Shown here piece after piece: positions 1-5,316 of a stretch of 5,316 nucleotides of DNA. Position 1 is the stretch's first letter. Every line of letters starts with the position of its first letter. The stretch covers positions 1 to 5,316 of the forward strand of contig CABQBF010000168.1 in the NCBI GenBank assembly GCA_902462325.1. The letters are read 5' to 3'. The position numbers and the translations under genes were made by a program. Below the pieces are notes generated by a model. The model did not search any database. It had not been told where the DNA came from and was given only the letters and a program-made list of their open reading frames with translations. Origin of the DNA: an uncultured Peptococcaceae bacterium (GTDB taxonomy: Bacteria; Bacillota; Peptococcia; Peptococcales; Peptococcaceae).

Positions 1-257
1 AAGGCTCTGATGTGCCGTTCCATTTCTGCGTGTGCCGCCAAAATTTTTTCTGCATGCTGAGCGGCCAGCGCTCCGGTGGGATTAAGTACAATACGATTCT
101 TTTGCCGTTCAAACAGGGAAACGCCAAGCAAGGTTTCCAGCTTTTGCATGGAACGGGATAACGATGGCTGAGCCAAATGCAGGTGCTGGGCTGCGGCGGA
201 CAGCGTGCCATATTGGTGAAAAGCGGCCAATTGTTCTAAAAGATAAGTTTCAATCAT
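1..257 (-). CDS. LysR-family transcriptional regulator, N-terminal part (truncated by window edge)
   Basis: Reading the minus strand from the ATG at 257-255 gives 85 residues that match the start of a LysR-type regulator. The winged helix-turn-helix lies at about residues 5-62: FHQYGTLSAAAQHLHLAQ, then PSLSRSMQKLE, then LGVSLFER and the wing ending in LNPTG. The long linker helix begins at about residue 63 (LAAQHAEKILAA). The C-terminal effector-binding domain, about 200 residues in this family, lies outside the window, so the inducer cannot be guessed. The start is supported by GAGGAG about 8 bases upstream on the minus strand and by the usual short distance from start to helix-turn-helix. 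The gene is divergent from the aldo/keto reductase, with a LysR-type dyad between them, so it probably controls that gene and itself. The family call is secure; the specific regulator is not recognised. Confidence 0.93.
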   Translation of the reverse strand, partial: MIETYLLEQLAAFHQYGTLSAAAQHLHLAQPSLSRSMQKLETLLGVSLFERQKNRIVLNPTGALAAQHAEKILAAHAEMERHIRA

Positions 258-280
258 AGCGGTAGCTCCTCTGAGAATAG

Positions 281-297
281 TATACGTGTTAAGTATA
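281..297. promoter_or_regulatory. Candidate LysR-type operator (TATAC-N7-GTATA)
   Basis: A perfect 5+7+5 inverted repeat, TATAC then GTGTTAA then GTATA, contains ATAC-N7-GTAT. This has the form of the T-N11-A box bound by LysR-family proteins such as BenM and CatM. It sits between a lysR gene and its divergent neighbour. It overlaps the predicted -10 element of the regulator gene, which fits autorepression. Its centre is about 64 bp upstream of the predicted transcription start of the aldo/keto reductase, matching the usual position of the LysR recognition half-site. Binding is inferred from form and position only. Confidence 0.65.
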
Positions 298-300
298 GCA
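292..300 (-). promoter_or_regulatory. Candidate promoter of the lysR gene (extended -10)
   Basis: On the minus strand, TGCTATACT forms an extended -10 element (TG-N-TATACT), with TATACT at 297-292. No good -35 is found 16-18 bp upstream; the best is TACAAT or ACAATA near 315-321. The predicted start near 285 would leave a leader of about 28 bases before the ATG at 257. A second TATACT at 284-279 is possible but would lie very close to the ribosome binding site. Confidence 0.45.
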
Positions 301-316
301 CAATGCGCAAGCCATA

Positions 317-346
317 TTGTACAAATTTTTGTGCATCCGTTAAAAT
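317..346 (+). promoter_or_regulatory. Candidate sigma-A-type promoter of the aldo/keto reductase gene
   Basis: TTGTAC (317-322) and TAAAAT (341-346) are separated by 18 bp and would start transcription near 353, leaving a leader of about 60 bases. The -35 element is part of an 8-bp palindrome, TTGTACAA (317-324), which could be the downstream activation half-site of the LysR regulator. The -35 is imperfect, as expected for an activator-dependent promoter. Confidence 0.5.
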
Positions 347-412
347 AAATGCAGAAGGAAACAGAAAAATTGCTGTTGAAAACGGATTGTAATTTTTAGG
401 AGGCTGGTAAAT

Positions 413-1261
413 ATGGAATTTTTACAATTAAACGATGGGACGCGTATTCCAAACATGGGGATTGGTACTTTTTTATTACAGCCGGAGGAAGCGGAAGCAT
501 CGGTGCGCTATGCGCTGCAAGAGGGATATCGACTGATTGATACGGCCAATGCTTATCTGAATGAAAAGGCAGTAGGGCGAGCTATACAGGCGTCGGGTTT
601 AGCCAGAGAAGAAATTTATTTGTCTACCAAGTTATGGCCCAGTGTATACGTCACTGCCGCGCAAGCAATTACGGATACGTTGCGCCGGCTGCAGACCGAT
701 TATATCGATTTGTTGTTCCTGCATCAGCCAGTAGGCGATTATTTAGGCGCCTACAAAGTTATGGAGCAGGCAGTAAAGGAAGGCAAAATAAAGTCGCTGG
801 GATTGTCTAATTTTTCGCAGGCCCAGATTGCACAAGTGCTGGCGGTGGCAGAAATCAAACCGGCTGTTTTGCAAGTAGAAGCCCATCCCTATGCGCAGCA
901 GAAAGCCCTGAAAACCTATTTGCAGACTTTTGGCGCTTTGGTGATGGCCTGGTATCCGCTGGGACATGGCGATCAGAGCTTGCTGAAGGAAGCGGCGTTA
1001 GGCCAATTGGCAGACAAATATGGAAAAACTAACGCGCAGATTCTTTTGCGCTGGCATACGCAAGTAGGCCATATTGTTATTCCCGGTTCTAAAAATAGGG
1101 GACATATTCAGGATAATCTTGCAATTTTTGATTTTACACTTACTGCAGAAGAAGTGGCGTCCATTACAACACTGGATCGGCAGAAACCTTGTTATACTGC
1201 TACAGAAGAAGCGCTGCAGGGGTATCTGGCATTTGCGCCCGATTTTGACAGTCAAAAATAA
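413..1261 (+). CDS. Aldo/keto reductase, NAD(P)H-dependent oxidoreductase
   Basis: This is a complete 282-residue cytoplasmic enzyme of the aldo/keto reductase superfamily, a single (beta/alpha)8 barrel of normal length for the 2,5-diketo-gluconate reductase-like bacterial branch. It should reduce an aldehyde or ketone to an alcohol with a nicotinamide cofactor, probably NADPH. The catalytic tetrad is intact: Asp43 and Tyr48 in LIDTANAYLNE, Lys73 in STKLWP and His104 in LFLHQP. Cofactor-pocket motifs are GLSNFS (130-135), Gln154 in LQVEAHPY, WYPLG (180-184) and IPGSKNRGHIQDN (223-235). The start is set by AGGAGG (398-403), 9 bases upstream of the ATG, and by the usual N-terminal NDGTRIPNMGIGT hairpin. 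It ends in two adjacent TAA codons followed by a terminator, so it appears to be monocistronic. The divergent lysR gene suggests induction by an unknown compound. The family is certain; the substrate cannot be read from the sequence. Confidence 0.96.
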   Translation: MEFLQLNDGTRIPNMGIGTFLLQPEEAEASVRYALQEGYRLIDTANAYLNEKAVGRAIQASGLAREEIYLSTKLWPSVYVTAAQAITDTLRRLQTDYIDLLFLHQPVGDYLGAYKVMEQAVKEGKIKSLGLSNFSQAQIAQVLAVAEIKPAVLQVEAHPYAQQKALKTYLQTFGALVMAWYPLGHGDQSLLKEAALGQLADKYGKTNAQILLRWHTQVGHIVIPGSKNRGHIQDNLAIFDFTLTAEEVASITTLDRQKPCYTATEEALQGYLAFAPDFDSQK

Positions 1262-1275
1262 TAAATGTTGTGAAG

Positions 1276-1303
1276 CGGCAGCGAAAAGAGCTGCCGTTTT
1301 TTT
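1276..1303 (+). terminator. Rho-independent terminator of the aldo/keto reductase gene
   Basis: A perfect 7-bp GC-rich stem, CGGCAGC (1276-1282) with GCTGCCG (1290-1296), carries a 7-base loop (GAAAAGA). It is followed at once by seven T residues and, after one G, five more. It begins 14 bases after the stop codon. It separates the reductase from the downstream gltB unit. Confidence 0.93.
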
Positions 1304-1347
1304 GTTTTTCTCGTTTCGAACTGTTTTTGTGTGGCAGTTTAAATTAC

Positions 1348-1365
1348 ACAGCATGCTGTATACAG
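1348..1365. repeat. Two overlapping perfect palindromes upstream of gltB
   Basis: ACAGCATGCTGT (1348-1359) is a perfect 12-bp palindrome. It overlaps CTGTATACAG (1356-1365), a perfect 10-bp palindrome sharing CTGT. The same TACAG/CTGTA half-sites reappear as the arms of the leader inverted repeat at 1461-1488. The site lies about 90 bp upstream of the predicted gltB transcription start. It could be an operator; the protein that would bind is unknown. Confidence 0.4.
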
Positions 1366-1385
1366 AAAAATGGCTTGGTTGACAG

Positions 1386-1398
1386 GTATTTTGAATAC
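1386..1398. promoter_or_regulatory. Short dyad upstream of the gltB promoter
   Basis: GTATT-TTG-AATAC is a perfect 5+3+5 inverted repeat centred about 57 bp upstream of the predicted gltB start. That is a plausible position for an activator such as a LysR-type protein. GltC, a LysR protein, activates glutamate synthase genes in Bacillus subtilis. No sequence match to a known GltC box is claimed. Short dyads of this size occur by chance in A+T-rich DNA. Confidence 0.3.
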
Positions 1399-1412
1399 AT
1401 CAAGAAAAGGAA

Positions 1413-1442
1413 TTGACCAAAGCAGAGATGGTTTTATATAAT
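1413..1442 (+). promoter_or_regulatory. Promoter of gltB (sigma-A type)
   Basis: TTGACC (1413-1418) matches five of six bases of the -35 consensus. TATAAT (1437-1442) is a perfect -10, with an 18-bp spacer. Transcription should start near 1449, giving a leader of about 73 bases. It is the best promoter in the window and lies between the upstream terminator and gltB, so gltB is expected to be transcribed independently. Confidence 0.8.
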
Positions 1443-1460
1443 AGAAAAACGACAACGGTG

Positions 1461-1488
1461 TTACAGCACAATTTTTTATGTGCTGTAA
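1461..1488 (+). promoter_or_regulatory. Perfect inverted repeat in the gltB leader (operator or leader hairpin)
   Basis: TTACAGCACA (1461-1470) and TGTGCTGTAA (1479-1488) form a perfect 10-bp inverted repeat around the 8-base spacer ATTTTTTA. A G-U pair (1460 with 1489) could extend the stem in RNA. It spans about +13 to +40 of the predicted transcript, ahead of the ribosome binding site at 1508-1513. As DNA it could be a repressor operator acting as a roadblock; as RNA it could be a stabilising or attenuating hairpin. Only three T residues follow the stem (1488 is followed by TTTCG), so it is a poor intrinsic terminator. The arms share half-sites with the palindromes at 1348-1365. Confidence 0.6.
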
Positions 1489-1507
1489 TTTCGAGTCGAT
1501 ATAGGAA

Positions 1508-1513
1508 GGGAGG
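1508..1513 (+). promoter_or_regulatory. Ribosome binding site of gltB
   Basis: GGGAGG ends 8 bases before the ATG at 1522, which fixes this start. A second, stronger match, AAGGAGG (1525-1531), lies inside the first codons. It is only 2 bases from the next in-frame ATG (1534), too close to serve it efficiently. Confidence 0.8.
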
Positions 1514-1521
1514 ACTTCATC

Positions 1522-4500
1522 ATGAAGGAGGAAATGACTGTATCACAACAGCGGGATTTATACTGTCCGACCATGGAGCATGATAATTGTGGCATCGGGG
1601 CAGTTGTCAATTTAAAGGGGGAGCGCTCCCATAAAACCGTGGATGACGCGCTTACGATTGTGGAGCGTTTGGAGCATCGGGCCGGCAAAGATGCATTGGG
1701 CAAAACCGGTGATGGTGTAGGTATTTTGCTGCAATTGCCCCATGATTATTTTTTACAGAAGGTAACGGAATTTAAATTGCCGGAGGATGGCAGCTTTGCA
1801 GTGGGAATGTTTTTCTTTTCTCAGGACGAGCTGAAACGAAACCAAGCGAAAAAAATATTTGAAATGGTGCTGAAAAAAGAAGGACTGCATTTTCTGGGCT
1901 GGCGGGAGGTGCCTACCTTTGATGAGGTACTCAGCGAACGGGCGTTGGCTTGTAGACCAGCTATTTATCAGGCTTTTATTGAAAAGCCCCGTCGGGTGGA
2001 GATGGGCTTGGCCTTTGACCGCAAGCTCTATGTGGTGCGGCGTATTTTTGAAAAGGCCAACAGCGAAACCTATGTGTGCTCGCTTTCTTGCCGCACCATT
2101 GTTTACAAGGGTATGTTTCTGGTAGGTCAGTTGCGCACTTTTTACGCCGATTTGCAAAATCCCGGTTTTCAGTCGGCTATTGCGCTGGTACATTCCCGTT
2201 TTTCCACCAACACTTTTCCGTCTTGGGAGCGGGCCCATCCCAACCGCTTGCTGGTGCATAACGGCGAAATCAACACCATCCGCGGTAATGTAAATAAAAT
2301 GCTGTCCCGAGAGGAAACCATGCATGGCGATGTGCTGGGCGATGATTTATATAAGGTGCTGCCTGTGGTGGATCACTGGACTAGCGATTCGGCCATGTTG
2401 GACAACACGCTGGAATTTTTGCTGATGTCAGGTATGGATTTGCCTAAGGCGGTGATGATTTGTATTCCGGAGCCTTGGAATAATGACCGCAATATGGCCC
2501 AGAACCGCAAAGATTTTTACCGGTATTACGCGACTATTATGGAGCCGTGGGACGGTCCGGCCTCTATTTTGTTTACCGATGGAGAAATTATGGGCGCTGT
2601 GTTGGACCGCAATGGTCTGCGGCCATCCCGCTATTATGTGACCACCGATGATTATCTGATTTTATCATCGGAGGTGGGCGTGCTGGATTTGCCGCCGGAG
2701 AAGATTGTGTGCAAAGAACGGCTCCGCCCGGGTAAAATGCTGCTGGTGGACACCCGTCAGGGCCGGATTGTTTCCGATGAAGAAATCAAAAATCATTATG
2801 CGGCCCAAGCTCCTTACGGCGAATGGCTGGAAAATCAATTATTGCAATTGTCGGACTTGCCGATTCCCAACAAAAAGACGGTCACCTACAAAAAAGAAGA
2901 ACTGGAACAGTTGCAGCAGGTCTATGGCTATAGCTACGAGGATTTGAATGATTATCTGCGGCCTATGGCCTTAGAGGGCAATGAGCCGGTGGCCGCCATG
3001 GGTGCCGATACGCCGTTGGCGTTGCTGTCGCCCCATCCGCAGCCCTTGTTTAATTATTTCAAACAGCTTTTTGCCCAGGTGACCAATCCGCCTATTGATG
3101 CCATTCGGGAAGAAATTATTACTTCTACTTATGTGTATTTGGGCGCTGACGGCAATTTGCTGAAGGATGACGCGGAAAACTGCAAGTCGTTGGCGGTGCG
3201 CAATCCTATTTTAACCAACACCGATTTGTTAAAAATCAAATATATGGATGTAGAGGGGTTTCAAGTGGCTGTCATCCCCATTATCTATTACCGCAATATG
3301 TCGTTGGAAGAAGCCATTGACGATTTGTGTCTGAAAGCGGACCGGGCTGTGCGGGACGGCGCCAATATTTTGATTTTATCAGACAGAGAACTGGATGAGT
3401 TTCACAAGCCCATCCCATCCTTGCTGGCGGTTTCTGCGCTACAGCAGCATCTGGTGCGTACCAAAAAGCGCATGTCGCTGTCGGTTATTTTGGAGAGTGC
3501 CGAGCCTAGAGAGGTACACCACTGCGCTACGCTGCTGGGCTATGGAGCCAGCGCAGTCAATCCCTATCTGGCCTTAGAGTCCATTCGCCAGCTTATTGAC
3601 GATGATTTGCTGGACAAGGATTATTACGCGGCTGCCAATGATTACACCAATGGTTTATTGCACGGTATTGTGAAAATTGCTTCCAAGATGGGTATTTCCA
3701 CCATTCAATCTTACATGGGTTCGCAGATTTTTGAAGCCGTTGGCATTGGGCAGGAGGTTATTCAGAAATATTTTACCAATACCATCAGCCGTATTGGCGG
3801 TTTGAACTTGCAGGATATTGAGGCCGATGTGGAGCGCCGCTTCCGCAAAGCCTTTGACCCGTTGGGACTGGCCACTTCGCCTGTTTTGGACAGCAACGGC
3901 AGTCATAAGGCCCGCAGCGGTAAGGAAGAACATCTGTACAATCCGCAGACCATTCACATGCTGCAATGCGCGGTGCGCAACAATAGCTATGAACAGTTCA
4001 AAACCTATTCGCACATGATTACCGATGAATTAGGGCCCAGCCATATCCGCAGCCTGTTGGATTTCCATTTTGCTGCCGAGCCTATTCCACTGGAGCAGGT
4101 AGAACCGGTATCGGCCATTGTGAAGCGGTTTAAGGTGGGCGCCATGTCCTTCGGGTCGTTATCCAAAGAAGCCCATGAAACACTGGCCATTGCCATGAAC
4201 CGCTTAGGCGGGAAATCCAATACAGGAGAAGGCGGCGAAGACCCATCCCGCTATAAACCCGCTGATGACGGCACCAACCGCAACAGCGCCATCAAGCAGG
4301 TGGCTTCTGGCCGTTTTGGGGTAACGTCTGAATATTTGGTCAGCGCCAAAGAAATTCAAATTAAAATGGCACAGGGAGCCAAGCCCGGCGAAGGCGGCCA
4401 ACTGCCTGGCAATAAGGTGTATCCAGAGGTGGCCCGTACCCGTCACTCTACGCCTGGCGTAGGCTTAATTTCGCCACCGCCCCATCACGACATTTATTCC

Positions 4501-5316
4501 ATTGAGGATTTGGCTCAATTGATTTACGACTTAAAATGTGCCAATGATGCGGCCGATATTAATGTGAAACTGGTATCAGAGACTGGCGTAGGCACCATTG
4601 CCTCCGGTGTGGCCAAAGCCGGAGCGCAGGTGATTTTGGTGTCCGGCTATGACGGCGGCACCGGCGCTGCGCCGCGCAACTCCATTCATCATGCCGGTCT
4701 GCCTTGGGAATTGGGCATTGCCGAAACCCATCAGACGCTCATCAAAAGCGGTTTGCGCCGTCGGGTCCGTTTAGAGGCTGACAGCAAGCTGATGTGTGGA
4801 CGGGATGTGGTGATTGCTGCCTTATTGGGCGCCGAAGAATTCGGCTTTGCCACCGGTCCTTTGGTATCCATGGGATGTGTGATGATGCGGGTATGTAATC
4901 AGGACGTTTGTCCGGTAGGCATTGCCACCCAAAATCCGGAGCTGCGCAAGCGATTTGCCGGCAAACCGGAGTATGTGATGCATTACATGGAATTTATTGC
5001 GCAGGAAATGCGGGAATATATGGCGCAGTTAGGGGTGCGCACCGTGGACGAGTTGGTGGGCCGTACCGATTTGCTGAAAATCAGAGAGGATTTGCAAGCG
5101 CCGCATGTCGGTAAGATAGAGCTGGAAAATCTGCTGGCAGCAGGAAAAAACGGCGGCAATCCGGTGCATTTTGAACAAGCGGAGGTGTATGATTTTGGCT
5201 TGCAAAATACCAAGGATGTACGGATTTTAGAGAAACAGCTGCAAAAGCGGCTCAGTATGAAAGAACCGGCTGTGCTGTCGCTGGAAGTCAGCAATATAGA
5301 TAGAGCCTTCGGCACC
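1522..5316 (+). CDS. gltB: Glutamate synthase large (alpha) subunit, C-terminus beyond window
   Basis: The large subunit of cytoplasmic glutamate synthase (GOGAT) transfers the amide nitrogen of glutamine to 2-oxoglutarate to give two glutamates. It is the second half of the GS-GOGAT ammonia assimilation cycle. The window holds 1265 uninterrupted residues of about 1500. Residues 23 to about 415 form the class II glutamine amidotransferase domain. Its nucleophile Cys23 (HDNCGIGAVV) follows a 22-residue propeptide expected to be cleaved. Other landmarks are HRAGKDALGKTGDGVGI (52-68), HSRFSTNTFPSWERAHPN (224-241), HNGEINT (246-252) and TSDSA (287-291). The central domain (about 490-780) starts with GADTPLALLS. 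The FMN-binding synthase barrel (about 860-1235) has VGAMSFGSLS (872-881), GGKSNTGEGGED (896-907), KLVSETGVG (1016-1024) and GYDGGTGAAPRN. The 3Fe-4S cluster cysteines are 1119, 1125 and 1130 (C-X5-C-X4-C). The sequence stops at NIDRAFGT, the entry to the C-terminal GXGXG beta-helix. The electron-donating small subunit (gltD) would be expected downstream. Bacillus calls this gene gltA. Confidence 0.97.
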   Translation, partial: MKEEMTVSQQRDLYCPTMEHDNCGIGAVVNLKGERSHKTVDDALTIVERLEHRAGKDALGKTGDGVGILLQLPHDYFLQKVTEFKLPEDGSFAVGMFFFSQDELKRNQAKKIFEMVLKKEGLHFLGWREVPTFDEVLSERALACRPAIYQAFIEKPRRVEMGLAFDRKLYVVRRIFEKANSETYVCSLSCRTIVYKGMFLVGQLRTFYADLQNPGFQSAIALVHSRFSTNTFPSWERAHPNRLLVHNGEINTIRGNVNKMLSREETMHGDVLGDDLYKVLPVVDHWTSDSAMLDNTLEFLLMSGMDLPKAVMICIPEPWNNDRNMAQNRKDFYRYYATIMEPWDGPASILFTDGEIMGAVLDRNGLRPSRYYVTTDDYLILSSEVGVLDLPPEKIVCKERLRPGKMLLVDTRQGRIVSDEEIKNHYAAQAPYGEWLENQLLQLSDLPIPNKKTVTYKKEELEQLQQVYGYSYEDLNDYLRPMALEGNEPVAAMGADTPLALLSPHPQPLFNYFKQLFAQVTNPPIDAIREEIITSTYVYLGADGNLLKDDAENCKSLAVRNPILTNTDLLKIKYMDVEGFQVAVIPIIYYRNMSLEEAIDDLCLKADRAVRDGANILILSDRELDEFHKPIPSLLAVSALQQHLVRTKKRMSLSVILESAEPREVHHCATLLGYGASAVNPYLALESIRQLIDDDLLDKDYYAAANDYTNGLLHGIVKIASKMGISTIQSYMGSQIFEAVGIGQEVIQKYFTNTISRIGGLNLQDIEADVERRFRKAFDPLGLATSPVLDSNGSHKARSGKEEHLYNPQTIHMLQCAVRNNSYEQFKTYSHMITDELGPSHIRSLLDFHFAAEPIPLEQVEPVSAIVKRFKVGAMSFGSLSKEAHETLAIAMNRLGGKSNTGEGGEDPSRYKPADDGTNRNSAIKQVASGRFGVTSEYLVSAKEIQIKMAQGAKPGEGGQLPGNKVYPEVARTRHSTPGVGLISPPPHHDIYSIEDLAQLIYDLKCANDAADINVKLVSETGVGTIASGVAKAGAQVILVSGYDGGTGAAPRNSIHHAGLPWELGIAETHQTLIKSGLRRRVRLEADSKLMCGRDVVIAALLGAEEFGFATGPLVSMGCVMMRVCNQDVCPVGIATQNPELRKRFAGKPEYVMHYMEFIAQEMREYMAQLGVRTVDELVGRTDLLKIREDLQAPHVGKIELENLLAAGKNGGNPVHFEQAEVYDFGLQNTKDVRILEKQLQKRLSMKEPAVLSLEVSNIDRAFGT

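Noticed and set aside
1..257. The LysR gene as GltC, the activator of glutamate synthase
   Set aside because: In Bacillus, gltC is directly divergent from the glutamate synthase operon. Here a whole reductase gene and a terminator intervene, and the LysR-type dyad is next to the reductase. Only the DNA-binding domain is visible, so GltC identity cannot be supported.
998..1382. Open frames on both strands (998-1354 minus, 1074-1382 plus) crossing the end of the reductase gene and the terminator
   Set aside because: Both run through the rho-independent terminator and the reductase C-terminus in other frames. Their translations show no family resemblance and are low-complexity through the T-rich tract.
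1379..1384. Perfect TTGACA as a second -35 for gltB
   Set aside because: No acceptable -10 lies 16-18 bp downstream (the sequence there is near AAGAAA), whereas the TTGACC/TATAAT pair further on is well formed.
1459..1488. TnrA/GlnR nitrogen-control box (TGTNA-N7-TNACA) in the gltB leader
   Set aside because: TGTTA is present at 1459-1463, but the required TNACA does not occur at the right spacing. The repeat has different arms.
1449..1521. Riboswitch in the gltB leader
   Set aside because: The predicted leader is only about 73 bases, with one simple hairpin and no multi-helix core or conserved aptamer motif that I recognise.
1534..1536. Alternative in-frame ATG start for gltB
   Set aside because: Its nearest ribosome binding match (AAGGAGG at 1525-1531) is only 2 bases away, while the ATG at 1522 has GGGAGG at a proper 8-base distance.
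1753..2325. 190-codon open frame on the minus strand inside gltB
   Set aside because: It lies wholly antisense to the highly conserved amidotransferase domain of gltB. It has no recognisable domain and no sign of its own promoter or ribosome binding site, so it is a coding-strand shadow.
3655..5315. Several minus-strand open frames of 71-119 codons (3655-4014, 4005-4220, 4204-4446, 4983-5315)
   Set aside because: All are antisense to conserved synthase-domain codons of gltB and carry no family motifs. They reflect the base composition of the real gene.

Overview
The window looks like an ordinary stretch of chromosome from a low-to-moderate GC Bacillota bacterium (Clostridia or Negativicutes type). 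The reasons are strong AGGAGG-like ribosome binding sites, A+T-rich intergenic regions with recognisable sigma-A-type promoters, a compact rho-independent terminator, and a glutamate synthase whose N-terminal motif (HRAGKDA) I associate with anaerobic Bacillota. This placement is an inference from style and was not tested by a search. There are no RNA genes, mobile elements, CRISPR arrays or origins that I can support.

Layout. Positions 1-257 (minus strand) hold the N-terminal DNA-binding half of a LysR-family regulator, cut off by the window edge. Positions 258-412 are a divergent control region with a promoter for each neighbour and a 17-bp dyad of the LysR type (ATAC-N7-GTAT). Positions 413-1261 (plus strand) encode a complete 282-residue aldo/keto reductase with an intact catalytic tetrad, closed by a terminator at 1276-1303. 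Positions 1304-1521 are the control region of the next gene. It holds two overlapping palindromes, a short dyad, a near-consensus promoter, a perfect 10-bp inverted repeat in the untranslated leader and a good ribosome binding site. Positions 1522-5316 (plus strand) encode 1265 residues of the glutamate synthase large subunit (gltB; called gltA in Bacillus), open at the window end.

How the genes fit together. The LysR regulator and the aldo/keto reductase form a classic divergent regulator/target pair. The LysR-type dyad overlaps the regulator's own predicted -10 element and is centred about 64 bp upstream of the predicted reductase start, the usual place for a LysR recognition site. The glutamate synthase is a separate transcription unit with its own promoter. 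It makes glutamate from glutamine and 2-oxoglutarate, and its small subunit gene would be expected just beyond the window. I see no undescribed system here. The most interesting material is the regulatory DNA, especially the repeated TACAG/CTGTA half-sites around the gltB promoter.
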